A DNA stretch of 64,000 bases from Candidatus Fredericiella danica (GCA_016713335.1 JADJPH010000034.1:14737-78736), one strand, 5' to 3'; shown: positions 24,924-34,967, counted from the first letter of the stretch. The notes: a model not told the origin generated them from the letters alone. Numbers and translations are program-made.

Positions 24924-24962
24924 GACCGGTCCTTTCGCGGTGCTCTGTTGGAAATTCATAGG

Positions 24963-24999
24963 GTGCGCCATACCGTGGCGCACACGGCTATTGTATAAT
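24963..24999. promoter_or_regulatory. Divergent promoter with perfect inverted repeat
   Basis: On the plus strand TATAAT (24994-24999) has the ideal -10 sequence for the gene at 25059. On the opposite strand the same stretch contains TACAAT, which could serve pncB. Next to it a perfect eight-base inverted repeat GTGCGCCA / TGGCGCAC (24963-24983, five-base spacer) covers the plus-strand -35 area. It is well placed as an operator acting on both genes. Confidence 0.6.
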
Positions 25000-25058
25000 G
25001 GCTGCTCGGGATCCGATAGCAGATGGGGCCAGGATGATGGCATGCGAAAGGGCAGTTT

Positions 25059-25990
25059 GTGAGTGCACGCAAGCGGGTGATTTTCATTTTTCTGGATGGT
25101 GTCGGTCTGGGACCGGATGACGCGCAGATCAACCCATTGGCTGCAGATGAGTTTCCGACGTTGCGCGTGCTTCTCGATGGAAAACGTGCGGTCGAGAACA
25201 CCGGACGACTTTCAACGCGCGCTGCCGAACTGGCGCCAACGGATGCTCAACTCGGTGTGCGGGGGCGTCCCCAAAGCGCCACCGGACAGGCGGCGTTGTT
25301 GACGGGCATCAATGCACCAGCGCGGCTCGGTGAGCACTATGGTCCCCGGCCAGATGCCCGCGTACGCGCCGTCCTGGATGAGGGAGCATTTTTCGTCGCC
25401 TGTGCGCGGCCGGGCTTAGCCCCTATTTCTGCAATGCCTATCCGCAGCGGTACTTCGATGCCGTGGCGCGCGGTAAGCGGCTGCTGAGCGCCGTGCCCTA
25501 TGCGAACACCTGCGCCGGGCTGCCGCTGTTGAATGCGGCGGATCTCGAAGCGGGTCTAGCGCTTTCGGCTGACTTCACCGGCGAGGGGTGGCGGCATGAG
25601 TTGGGTTATTCCAATGCGCCGGTATACACGCCTGACGCGGCGGGAGCGCAACTCTGGAAAATTGGCCTGCCCTACGATTTTATCTTCTTTGAGCATTGGC
25701 AGACCGACGTTGATGGGCATGAACAGGCACTGACGCGCGCCCGCAGTATGTTGCAGCGATTCGATGGGTTCCTGGGCGGTTTGTTGAGTGCTGCCGATCT
25801 GGATCACACCATGGTGATTGTGAGCAGCGATCACGGCAACGTGGAAGATTGCAGTCACGGCAAACATACCGTGAACAAAGTGCTGACACTCATTGCCGGC
25901 GATGGGCGCCAACAGGCCGCCGGCGCGATCACTGCGCTAACGGATTTTGTGCCCGTCATCCTGGACTACTTGCTGCCAAAATCGAGCTGA
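25059..25990 (+). CDS. Phosphoglycerate mutase/alkaline phosphatase-fold metalloenzyme, frame-broken
   Basis: Merged product of about 310 residues. It starts with GTG 25059; the first strand Val-Ile-Phe-Ile-Phe-Leu-Asp-Gly-Val-Gly carries the metal-binding Asp of the alkaline-phosphatase/iPGM superfamily. Ser-Ala-Thr-Gly-Gln-Ala-Ala-Leu-Leu-Thr-Gly provides the nucleophile position. Near the end, Ser-Ser-Asp-His-Gly-Asn and Ser-His-Gly-Lys-His-Thr supply the second metal-site residues. One frame change near 25413 fits a lost G. At 310 residues it is much shorter than GpmI (about 510), so it is a reduced metalloenzyme-domain protein. Substrate unknown. Sharing a divergent control region with pncB hints at a phospho-metabolite task. 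Confidence 0.7.
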
Positions 25991-25995
25991 AACGG

Positions 25996-27273
25996 TTACA
26001 TTCCACGGCCGAGCGGATTTGTGGAGTCGCCATGGCGCGAGAGCGGGAAGACAAGGCGTAGGCCTTTCCCGGGCAGCGATTCTGCCCGGATTTGGGAGCC
26101 GTGCGCCTGCACAATGGCCTTGGCCATGGCCAGGCTGAGCCGGCTGTTGCGGGCAGCACGGCTGCGTACGTCTTCATCCGAAAAGAAGAGTTCGAAGATG
26201 TGGTTGATATCCTCCGGGCGCACGCCTTCGTAAATGTCGACGACCTCGACAAGCGCCCCTGCCCGCATTGGGTACGCATTAAGTTTGACGGCGCCGCCTG
26301 CGGGGGTGCGGCTGATGGCATGTTTGGCCAGATTGATCAGCACTCGCCCGATCTGGCGTTCGTCGATCAGCAGCGGTGCGATGCCCGGCGCCACGCCGCT
26401 GAAGATCGAAATTCCTTTTTCCGCGGCAGCCTGCTGTAGCGTGCGCACAACCTCGTCAATGACGAGGCGAATGTCGGCAGGTGCGCGCTGTAATTTGACC
26501 CCATAGACATCAACCTGGGCGATATCATTTAAGTCATCCAGCAGATCGGCCAACGCGTTTGCATCGCGCCGCGCCGTGCGAATATAGCGTGTGTAAAGTT
26601 CTGGGCTTGAGATGGAGCCGGTGGCCAACGTCTCAATAAGGGAACGCACCGAGGTCAAAGGCACGCGCAGGTCGAACGAAATCCATGTGGACAGATCGGC
26701 GCGGAGGCGGTCGAGTTGGCGTTCCTTCCGGTCGATCGCATTAAGATGGGCGGCGAGCGCGTTGAAAACTGTGGCAAGACGCGCCAATGCATCCTGGCCT
26801 TCGATCTCGACGCGCGCATGGACTTTTCCTGAACTCAGCGCATCGGCCGCACCAGTCAGCGCATCTAATTTTGCATTCATGATGGCAGACTGGTAGTAGC
26901 CCAGTGCAAGTGCCAATCCGACTGCAAAGAGCACCAGCAGCACCGCCAGCATGCTGTCGTAGTCGCTGACAAAGAGCATTTTAGCGGCAACCGCGACGGT
27001 GCCAACAATGATGATGGCGCCGAGCGCCTGGCTCCAGAGCAGGGTTGACGCAATCGGTATCCGTTGCATCAGGCTTCGAAAATGCGCCAGGTAGCCGATG
27101 GCCAGCGTGACAAGCGCCGCCGCCACAAAGGTGATGAACATGATCCCGAGGTCGGCTGGAATTGGATGGAGTGCAAACCAGAAGATGACCAGGGCGGCAA
27201 GCAGGAGGGCGGCGATAGCAACGGCGAATTGCAGGAACAGATGCTTCGAGATGTGTACAGGGTACGAGATCAT
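25996..27273 (-). CDS. Degenerate histidine kinase (pseudokinase) with membrane domain and HAMP-like linker
   Basis: 425 residues. About four hydrophobic helices (10-130) are followed by a HAMP-like linker (135-190) and the outline of HisKA plus HATPase_c. Every catalytic feature is changed. The phospho-accepting His of Ser-His-Glu-Leu-Arg-x-Pro-Leu is Phe200 (Ser-Phe-Asp-Leu-Arg-Val-Pro-Leu). The second N-box Asn is His318. In the G1 box the first Gly is Tyr348. The three G2-box glycines are Asn376, Arg378 and Ser380. Fold-supporting residues remain (Leu-Thr-Ser-Val-Arg, Ile-Phe-Glu-Leu-Phe-Phe, Ala-Met-Ala-Lys-Ala-Ile-Val). The frame is continuous, so this is a maintained pseudokinase, not a broken gene. 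It probably acts as a binding or allosteric partner. It stops 6 bases from the convergent metalloenzyme gene's stop. Confidence 0.8.
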   Translation of the reverse strand: MISYPVHISKHLFLQFAVAIAALLLAALVIFWFALHPIPADLGIMFITFVAAALVTLAIGYLAHFRSLMQRIPIASTLLWSQALGAIIIVGTVAVAAKMLFVSDYDSMLAVLLVLFAVGLALALGYYQSAIMNAKLDALTGAADALSSGKVHARVEIEGQDALARLATVFNALAAHLNAIDRKERQLDRLRADLSTWISFDLRVPLTSVRSLIETLATGSISSPELYTRYIRTARRDANALADLLDDLNDIAQVDVYGVKLQRAPADIRLVIDEVVRTLQQAAAEKGISIFSGVAPGIAPLLIDERQIGRVLINLAKHAISRTPAGGAVKLNAYPMRAGALVEVVDIYEGVRPEDINHIFELFFSDEDVRSRAARNSRLSLAMAKAIVQAHGSQIRAESLPGKGLRLVFPLSRHGDSTNPLGRGM

Positions 27274-27408
27274 CGCGCTGCCTCGCGTTTGGGCGTCAGA
27301 AAATTATGACTCTACGGTTGTAGCCGGGGTTTTGGTAGACAACATCATTTTACAGCGCAGCGGGCAAAGATGCACCTATGGCAAGCGCTCACGTGATTCT
27401 CAATCGGC

Positions 27409-28637
27409 TCAGTGGCGTGCGCCCGGGTCCTTCACGGCAATGAGAACAACGCATAGGGCCAGCAGCACGGCTGCGGCAGAGGTCCATGCGAGCGCGGACA
27501 CGCCTCGATTGACCAGCAGCCAGGGCCCGGTGAACCCAGCCAGCGATCCACCGAGGAGCGCCACCGCAGAACCGAGCGTCATCACCTTTCCCCGTTCATC
27601 TGGCGCCTGTTCGCTGAGGAGTGGAAAGTGGCTGACGATATTGAATTCAAAGAACATGCGGGTGACTGCAATGGAGACCGTCGCCACGATGACCGACAAG
27701 TTCAGAAAGGGGATCATTGCGTAGCCGACCAGGGAACCCATGATACCAAGCAGCACACTTCGTTTCTTGCCGATGCGATCTGTGAAGAGGCTGACGCAGA
27801 CACTGGCGGCGAGGTCAAACCAGCCGAAGACAAAGGCCACCAGCCCCAGTTGCGCCGGTCCCAATCCATATTGGCTCTGCAGCCACGCGCCGTGTGCAAC
27901 CATGAGTTGCATGGCCGCAAAATAGCTCAGGCTTCCTGCAACGATGGTGGCATAGGTGGAGACGTTGTTTTCGTGAAGCCTGAAAAAACCGGTTGCCTTT
28001 GCCCAAACCGCGATGCGCTGAGTTGATTGCATGCGTTCCACCGCCGCTTGCACCGGGGCCGCGTGTGCGGCCGGCATGCGTGCGAAAACGAAGGTCATGG
28101 CGACCATCCCAAGCGCCAGTACGAAAACGGTGCGCGCCAACCGGTGACCTGGATCAACAGACCGACGACGGACAAACCGACGATGCCGGTGAGTGCCCAG
28201 GAGTATTCGAGCATCCCCAGGCCACGCGCGCGGATGCTGTACGGTAGCCCGGCGCTCACATAAGCCTGCAAGATGGGAATAAAACTACTTGCGCCAAGGC
28301 CAGCCAGCAGTATCGCAATGACAGCCATCCAGGGTGCGTGGCTGAGGCCCAGCGCGAAAAAGCCTGCGGCGTTGACAAACAGCGCCAGCCGAATCACCAA
28401 ACGAAAACTGGTTCGGTCTGCGATGAGGCCACTGACAGGGGCGAATAACCCCATCGCACTCCGCAACCCCACCAATTGGCCCATCTGGATCACGGTTAGG
28501 ACAAGGCCATTGGCAAGGACCGGCAGAAATGGATTAAAGATCTGGACACCGATGTCAACCAGCAATTTTGCGGAAATGCCGGTGCCGATCAACCGCCTGA
28601 ACGAGATCTGTCTGATGGGAGGGTCAACTTCTTGCAC
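27409..28637 (-). CDS. Major facilitator superfamily transporter, frame-broken
   Basis: About 409 residues with twelve predicted helices, after one frame change near 28139 within the sequence following helix 6 (Thr-Gly-Trp-Arg). The N-half has Gly-Leu-Ile-Ala-Asp-Arg-Thr (loop 2-3 motif). The C-half repeats it as Leu-Phe-Thr-Asp-Arg-Ile-Gly-Lys-Lys-Arg. Start GTG 28637 has little ribosome site but lies 8 bases after the ftsK stop, so translation may be coupled. MFS proteins move small solutes or drugs by proton coupling. The substrate is not readable. Downstream (27274-27408) lies only a short spacer towards the pseudokinase gene. Confidence 0.8.
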
Positions 28638-28645
28638 GGTGGGTG

Positions 28646-31191
28646 TTACATCCAGATCCGGGGTGGTGGTGCGTCGTTGGGGTCATCGCTGTCGGTGCCG
28701 GCGCGGCTGGACTTGGCAGTGGTTTCGGTCTCAGGTGAGTCCTTGGCGGCGGCAAGGTAGTCGCGGCCTCGGCTTGCACCCAGATCGGGACCAAGGATGC
28801 CCGCTGCCTCCAATTGATCCACCAGACGTGCCGCGCGCCCATAACCGATCCGGAGCCGTCGTTGGAGCAGGCTCACGGAGCCGCGCCCGTTTTCCTGGAC
28901 AATCTTAACGGCTTCGTCGAAGAATTCGTCTCTTGCATCGGCTGCTTTCATCTGTTCGATCTGTTCAAACAGCGGTGGCTGGCTAAGCGGCGAGTAGGCC
29001 GGCGTGCCGGATACCGGTAGGGAAGGGGATGCGAACGGCGTCCGCATCAGGTCATCATCGGGATCCAACCCTGGAACCTGTGGATACGACGGGCTGCTCA
29101 GGTCCGGCTGGCCGGCATCGTATGCGCGGATTCCCTTCCAGTAACGCACCAGTTTGTTGATCTCGTCATCGCTCAAGAACGTGCCCTGGACGCGCTCTAG
29201 CTTGCTGGCATCGGGCGCCATGAACAACATATCCCCGCGCCCGAGGAGCCGCTCTGCGCCGGGCACATCGAGGATGACGCGACTGTCGATCTGGCTGGTG
29301 ACGGCGAACGCGATCCGAGCCGGGAAGTTTGCCTTGATGAGACCGGTGATGACGTCTACGGAGGGCCGCTGGGTTGCGATGATCAGGTGAATGCCAACGG
29401 CACGCGCCATCTGGGCGAGCCGGCAGACGTGCTTCTCCACCTCTTCAGGCGCAGCCATCATCAGGTCGGCCATCTCGTCGACAATCACAACGATATAGGG
29501 GAGCGGCTTTTCGCCGTTCTTCTGGAGGAATTGGTTGTAGCGCGGCAAATCACGCGCGCTGGCTTTACTGAAAAGGGTGTAGCGCCGTTCCATCTCTTTG
29601 ACTGCCCAGAAGAGGACGGCGGCGGCTTTGTCGACTTCGGTCACAACATCGCTGAGCAAATGCGGAATCTTGTTATAGATGCTCAGTTCGACCATTTTGG
29701 GGTCGATCATCAACATGCGCAATGATTCCGGCGTGTGGGTCAGCAGTAGATCGGCAATGATTGAATTGATGCAGACGGACTTACCCGACCCAGTAGCGCC
29801 GGCGATTAAGAGGTGCGGCATGCGCACCAGGTCGGCCACGATCGGCTGCCCCTTAACGTCTTCGCCCAGCGCGATCTTGAGCCGGCCTTTCATTTCAATG
29901 AAGGCCTCACTCTCCATCAATTCCTTGAGTCCGACGACGTTGCTTGCCTGATTCGGCACCTCAATCCCGACGTAGTTCGTACCAGGGATGGGCGCTTCGA
30001 TCCGGACGCTCGGCGCAGCCAGCGCAAGCGCCAGGTCATTCGACAAGGCCGCAATCTTCGCAACCTTAACCTTCACCCGTTGCGTTTCATTGCCTACCTT
30101 CCGTTCGACGTACCCTGGCTTGATCAGATACTGCGTGACAGAGGGTCCCTTATAGGCGCCCTCGAAATCGGCCGGCACGCCAAAGAGCGCTAGCGTCTCC
30201 TGGATCATTCTACCTTGTTGGCGAATGATGTCATCGGAGTCTGTGACGCGCTCCCAGTCGTTCAAAACGGCATTGAGTTGTGGCAGTTTCCAATCCTGTG
30301 ATCCCCCGACAATGCGCGGGTTCAGCAGGTCGGCATCCGCCGGCGGTGCTGAACCTGCCCGTGCGGGAGCGCCGGCGGCAGCAGGCTCAGCGGGAGGGCG
30401 CGCCTTTGGATCGGGACGGGCGGGTACTGGCTCCGCCTGCACATGGTTCGGTCCGCGTGAGATCGGCAGCACTGGTTCCGGCTCGTGATCCGTCCGCAAC
30501 CACCGCTTCCAAAAGGGTAATTGGCCACTGGGCATGGGCACCGCCGGCTTCAGGGGAGGAGGCGTCGGTCCGCGATCTGGTGGTGGTGATTGGCGACGCT
30601 CCCACCAATCGGTCAGACCATACCAGCCGTCGAGAATGATACGGTCGGCGAGTAGGAAAAGCGCCACCACGGCCAGGAAGGTGACAACCGCCCATCCGCC
30701 CCATGCGCCCAACGTGTTCTCAAGGGTGTCGGCCGTGGCCTGGCCCACAGCGCCGCCGCCATCGCCCGCCGCTGAAAGTTGTTCGCGCATGCCAGCGGGG
30801 AGCAACAGCGCGGCGCCGGTAATGAACGCAAAAAGAGCAGAGCAAACCCAACGGGCCGCTGCCACGGCATGTTGGGCATCCGCTCGATGGCACGGATGAT
30901 AAACCAGAGCCCCAACGCGCCGGAGACGAGCGGGATCAGCCAGACGCCGACGCCAAAGAGGCTGCGCAGTGTGCTGATCCAGCCCTCGGTGATTTGGCCA
31001 CGGCTACTGGTCATCAGGCTAAGCAGCGTGAATAGCGCCAGCAGCACCAGGGCGACGCCAATGACTTCGCCACGGGCAAGCGCGGCCAGGGGGTTTGCCG
31101 TTGATTTGGCGTTGCCTTTGCTGCCTGGCGATCGGGGCTTTGCCTTGGGCGCCGGCTTCTTTTTTGTCGTTTTGGTTGTTTTGCTGGCCAT
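28646..31191 (-). CDS. ftsK: DNA translocase FtsK/SpoIIIE, frame-broken
   Basis: Pumps chromosomal DNA across the division septum and helps dimer resolution. Merged length is about 848 residues. A Lys-rich N-terminus (1-35) and about four membrane helices (40-215) are followed by a Pro-rich linker. The motor follows: Walker A Gly-Ala-Thr-Gly-Ser-Gly-Lys-Ser, Walker B Ile-Val-Val-Ile-Val-Asp-Glu-Met-Ala-Asp, and Gln-Arg-Pro-Ser-Val-Asp-Val-Ile-Thr-Gly. The C-terminal winged-helix gamma domain (Gly-Arg-Gly-Ser-Val-Ser-Leu-Leu-Gln-Arg-Arg) reads polar DNA sequences. The single frame change near 30830 lies in a five-base homopolymer. A consensus promoter and an SOS-like box precede it. MFS gene 27409-28637 follows in the same transcript. 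Confidence 0.92.
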
Positions 31192-31216
31192 GAGTTCGCT
31201 GTGAGTGCAGGCAGAT

Positions 31217-31230
31217 CGAACAAACGTTCA
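31217..31230 (-). promoter_or_regulatory. LexA-like SOS box ahead of ftsK
   Basis: CGAAC-AAAC-GTTC matches the Gram-positive-type LexA/DinR box CGAACRNRYGTTYC in all but the last base. It lies between the -10 element and the ftsK start codon, at about the transcription start, where a bound repressor would block initiation. In E. coli ftsK is known to have a damage-inducible promoter. Confidence 0.6.
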
Positions 31231-31237
31231 GGTTCCG

Positions 31238-31266
31238 ATTATAGCACGGGCGCTATCGACCGGCAA
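31238..31266 (-). promoter_or_regulatory. Sigma-70 type promoter of ftsK
   Basis: Read on the minus strand: TTGCCG (31261-31266), 17-base spacer, perfect TATAAT (31238-31243). It overlaps the 3' end of the hybrid kinase gene, so ftsK has its own promoter although the kinase upstream points the same way. Confidence 0.75.
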
Positions 31267-33967
31267 GCATCGTCCTGACCGCCCGCTCCAGCGCCTGGCT
31301 CACCATGTTGATGTTTGCCGGTTTCGGGACAAAGTCATCCATGCCGACTGCAAGGCAGCGTGCCCGGTCTTCGGCTGTGGCCGCGGCCGTCAACGCGATT
31401 ACATAGGGCTGGGGCATGCTAGGCATGGCGCGTAAGCGGCGGGTCGCCTCAAGACCATCCATGACTGGCATCTGGACGTCCATCAAAATGATGTCGAACG
31501 CGCTTTGCATCACATGCGCCAGGGCATCGGCGCCGGAGCTTGCCAGGGCTGGGTGGTAACCGAGCCGTTCGAGGATGCGCATCATGACCTTTTGATTGAC
31601 CGCATTGTCTTCGACCACGAGAATCTTCGCCGGGTATCTGTCTGCAAATGCCTGCCCCGTCTGCTGTGGGGGATCAGGGTTCACAACGACAGCTTGTGGC
31701 GCGCTGAAGCGTAGGAGCGCATCGCCGAATTCTGTCGGGCCAATCGGACCCAGCAGCAACTCACACCCTGCGGATGCTGCGACCAGGGGGCGCAATTGCA
31801 CTGCCGTGACCGGCGCGCACAGCACGGTGTTGATCGGGTGGGGAAGGGTTGCCAGGTCCGCCAGCAAGGCGGCAAGGGCATCAGGATCAGCCGAAATCTT
31901 AAAGACTGCTGTCCGCATGGTTGGGTCGGTACGGAGCACCTGCAACGCTTCTGCTGCCGTCTGTGCGGCCACGGCAACCATGCCCCAGCGGATGGCATAG
32001 TTCATCAGAATGCCACGTCCAGTGTCACTGCTTGAGCAGATCACCAGGCGCTGTTGCTGCAAGAATGGCAAGCCCAAATTGCGTACGTTTGGCTTTTGAG
32101 CCGCCCCTGCCGCCGCGACAATCGTGAAGTGAAACGTAGATCCCTGTCCATGAACGCTCTCCAGCCAGAGGTCACCGCCAAGTTTCTGGCAGATGTGTTT
32201 GCTGATTGCTAATCCGAGCCCAGTGCCACCGTGCTGCCGGGTGTAAGAAAAGTCCACCTGGCTAAAGGGCCGGAACACATGCTCGATCTGATCCGCAGGA
32301 ATCCCGACGCCGGTATCCTGGATGGCAAAGTGGAGTCTGTACTTTGTGTTCTCGAGTTGCGTGCTGTCAACCAATAAGGTGATTTCGCCCTGCTCGGTGA
32401 ATTTCACGGCATTGGAGAGCAGATTGATCAGTACCTGGCGCAACCGGTGTTCGTCACTGTTGATGACTTCGGGAGTCGCCGGGTCGAGGTAGAAGTGCAG
32501 GTCAAGGCCTTTGACTGCCACGGTCGCTGCGATCACGTCCAGGGCATCTTCGATGCAACGCCCCAGGTTAAGTTCCTGGTGGGCGACCTTGAGCGCCCCA
32601 GCTTCCATCTTGGAGAAGTCCAGGATGTCGTTGATGATGGCCAGCAGCGCATGCGAACTATGGCGAATTGTCTCGACAAAGTCACGTTGCTCGGCATCGA
32701 GCGCGGTGCCAAGGAGGAGGTCGCTCATCCCCACGACACCATTCATCGGCGTGCGGATCTCGTGGCTCATGTTGGCGACGAAGTCGCTGCGTGCCTGTAC
32801 CGCCGCCTCCGCGACAAGCGTGGCGGTGCGCAACGCCGCCTCGCGTTCCTTGCTGGCGGTGACGTCGCTCATGGTGATCAAGAGTTGAGACGGCGCCTCC
32901 TTGCGTTCTTCATCGAGCACCGTCTCGCGGCTCTGGATCCAGTGCCAATTGCCTTGATCGTCACACACCCTGAATTCCAGTGCATCGGGGTCCACATTCC
33001 CAGTTGTCATGACCGTGCCCGTGCGGGCGGCAAAGGTTGGCAGGTCATCCGGGTGGATGTAGTGGGCGAGCTTATTGCGCGAGGAGAGCGCCGCAATCGG
33101 GTGGCCCAGGAAAGTGGCGCGATTGGCATAGGCCCATTCCTCAGACTCCACGGCAACGACAAAGATGAAATCCGGCGACCTTTCCGCAAGCCGGCGAAAT
33201 CGTAGTTCGCTCCGCTGGCGTTCTTCGACTTCGGTGGTAAGGCTGCGGTTGGCGGCATCCAGCGCCGCCGTGCGTTCCTGGACCCGGATTTCCAACTGTG
33301 TGCGGGCTAGTTCAAGTTGGCTCCGGCTCCTACGCAATTCATCGTTGCTCTTGGAGAGCGCGCTTACCGCGGCGTGTGCTTCAGCAGCGTTGGTTTCGCT
33401 GTCATGAAGCGTTAGGCGGATCAGCACGGTGTTCAGCGCAAGCCCTGCCACCAGCGCGATTGCCAAAGTGAACGACATGGGATAATAGGCGACAGACGCA
33501 GTCACGCCGAACGCTTCCATGGCATAGATGATGACGATGCTGAACGCGCTCAGCCAGAAGTAGCGCGTCGCCGCCCTGCTGCCCAGCATCAGCCCGCTCA
33601 GCGGAATCAGGATAAAGAAGCCCATGTTGGTTGGCGATGCGATGGTGCCGAAGACCAGGAGCGTAGGGAGGACAGAGCCAAGATATATCAAAACAGCAAA
33701 TGTGTGTGCAGCAAACCTGGCGTGACCGCGCCAGGCGAGCACAATCAATGCTCCACATGCTGCAAACAGCGCCACATCCATGATGAGCAATTGCCGGTCA
33801 TCGGCGGCCCTCATGTTACTGAGCGACATCAGCAACACCAAGATGACCACCCCGGCCATTGATGCGCCGGCCAGCACGGTTAGAAAATAGGCGGTGCGTG
33901 TATTGCTGGTCGCCCCGGCGCCGGGCACTCGGAACAGGTTTCGAACCCTGGCAACGGGAGATGACAT
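31253..33967 (-). CDS. Hybrid sensor histidine kinase with PAS, pseudo-receiver and receiver
   Basis: 904 residues, frame intact. The N-terminus (25-205) has six to seven hydrophobic helices of a membrane sensor. A coiled-coil region (210-255) leads to a PAS domain (260-385). HisKA has Asn-Met-Ser-His-Glu-Ile-Arg-Thr-Pro-Met with the active His. HATPase_c has an intact N-box (Asn-Leu-Leu-Ser-Asn-Ala), Asp-Thr-Gly-Val-Gly-Ile and Gly-Thr-Gly-Leu-Gly-Leu. Next, about residues 625-750 resemble a receiver without an obvious phospho-Asp. The final receiver (775-900) has Val-Val-Glu-Asp-Asn, the phosphorylated Asp in Ile-Leu-Met-Asp-Val-Gln-Met-Pro, and the conserved Lys in Pro-Lys-Pro. This resembles BarA/TodS-like hybrids. 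No Hpt protein is visible nearby. Confidence 0.88.
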   Translation of the reverse strand: MSSPVARVRNLFRVPGAGATSNTRTAYFLTVLAGASMAGVVILVLLMSLSNMRAADDRQLLIMDVALFAACGALIVLAWRGHARFAAHTFAVLIYLGSVLPTLLVFGTIASPTNMGFFILIPLSGLMLGSRAATRYFWLSAFSIVIIYAMEAFGVTASVAYYPMSFTLAIALVAGLALNTVLIRLTLHDSETNAAEAHAAVSALSKSNDELRRSRSQLELARTQLEIRVQERTAALDAANRSLTTEVEERQRSELRFRRLAERSPDFIFVVAVESEEWAYANRATFLGHPIAALSSRNKLAHYIHPDDLPTFAARTGTVMTTGNVDPDALEFRVCDDQGNWHWIQSRETVLDEERKEAPSQLLITMSDVTASKEREAALRTATLVAEAAVQARSDFVANMSHEIRTPMNGVVGMSDLLLGTALDAEQRDFVETIRHSSHALLAIINDILDFSKMEAGALKVAHQELNLGRCIEDALDVIAATVAVKGLDLHFYLDPATPEVINSDEHRLRQVLINLLSNAVKFTEQGEITLLVDSTQLENTKYRLHFAIQDTGVGIPADQIEHVFRPFSQVDFSYTRQHGGTGLGLAISKHICQKLGGDLWLESVHGQGSTFHFTIVAAAGAAQKPNVRNLGLPFLQQQRLVICSSSDTGRGILMNYAIRWGMVAVAAQTAAEALQVLRTDPTMRTAVFKISADPDALAALLADLATLPHPINTVLCAPVTAVQLRPLVAASAGCELLLGPIGPTEFGDALLRFSAPQAVVVNPDPPQQTGQAFADRYPAKILVVEDNAVNQKVMMRILERLGYHPALASSGADALAHVMQSAFDIILMDVQMPVMDGLEATRRLRAMPSMPQPYVIALTAAATAEDRARCLAVGMDDFVPKPANINMVSQALERAVRTMLAGR

Positions 33968-34002
33968 TTGAGGATTACCATTTTCCTAGCGATGCCAATG
34001 AA

Positions 34003-34016
34003 CGCCTGTACAGGCG
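34003..34016. promoter_or_regulatory. Perfect 14-base palindrome upstream of the hybrid kinase
   Basis: CGCCTGTACAGGCG, 36 bases upstream of the minus-strand start codon at 33967. It has no loop, so it more likely binds a dimeric protein than forms an RNA hairpin. Probably part of the kinase promoter; the binding protein is unknown. Confidence 0.4.
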
Positions 34017-34055
34017 AACACGATTTTTACTCAGGAAAATTACTGCGCTAAACGG

Positions 34056-34953
34056 TCAGCGCGTGCGGGCAATGGGCCGTTCTGCAATGTAGACGAGCCA
34101 TTCGTGCGGTTCCTTCAACTCAAGCCCATCCCAGGCTGGATAGACTACGACCTGGTCATAGCCGGCCGTGTGGAGATGCTGGGTCATCTCGTCCGTCGTA
34201 TAGCTTTGGTCGCATAGCAGAACTTCATCGAGTCTGCCGGTATCCAGTTGTGGTGTAGAAGCGCTCCATGGAGAGCGCGGCGTCGGCGTCCCAGAAGCGC
34301 TCGCCCAAATTGATGAACGGCGCATCTCCCCATAGTCCAGCGTCATCCGTGAACCACCAGGTGCTGTGTCCTTTGTCAATGTGATCCGGATTCAATAGTT
34401 CAATGACGATGCGCCCCCCGGGCTTGAGGCTTTCCGCGATCTTCGCCAATAGGGCGACCGCTTCCTCGCGCTGAAAGACCGCCATCTGCCCGTAGAGGAA
34501 GAGCGCCGCATCGAACTGTTGGGCAGGCAATTCCACCTGGCGAACGTCGGCTTCGATGAATTGGCAGTTAGCCGTCAATGCGGCTGCCGCTACCTGGCTG
34601 CGGCCATAGGCAATTGAAGCCGGGCTGAAGTCGATGCCCAGTACATGGCAGCCGCGCCGCGCCAGTTCCAGTGCATAGAGCCCAGGGCCGCAAGTGAAGT
34701 CGAGCACCTGGGCGCCCGGCTCCAGCGCAAATTTGCGCCAGAGCCAGTCGATTTGCGCCGCGCGCTCACTGTCAATGCGGGAGGCTGCGGAGTGGGACTG
34801 ATCCAGATGCTCACGCAGCATGCGCTGCGAAAACTCCGGATCGTTCCATGGCAGATTGCCGCCATCCGTCCACGCGACCGGGCGCTCCGGTCTGCGATAG
34901 ATGCGCCAGAGGGCGGCAGAGAGAGAGTCAGGCTGAGCGCTCACTGTGGTCAT
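34056..34953 (-). CDS. Class I SAM-dependent methyltransferase, frame-broken
   Basis: About 299 residues after one frame change near 34248. Motif I Val-Leu-Asp-Phe-Thr-Cys-Gly-Pro-Gly-Leu-Tyr-Ala-Leu-Glu binds SAM. Gly-Ile-Asp-Phe-Ser-Pro-Ala-Ser-Ile supplies the acidic residue for the ribose, and Leu-Lys-Pro-Gly-Gly-Arg-Ile-Val is the usual post-II segment. After the shift the C-terminus continues as a plausible substrate-binding strand pair ending in Ala-Glu-Arg-Pro-Ile-Ala. The N-terminal 60 residues (Trp-rich) are family-specific. Substrate unknown. Start ATG 34953 has no strong ribosome site. It follows RNase J in the same direction but is separated from it by a large palindrome. Confidence 0.75.
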
Positions 34954-34967
34954 AGGCGTGTCGATTG

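Noticed and set aside
33930..33960. tRNA-like TTCGAACC stretch
   Set aside because: It lies inside the coding start of the hybrid kinase and no cloverleaf can be drawn. No tRNA or rRNA gene was found anywhere in the window.
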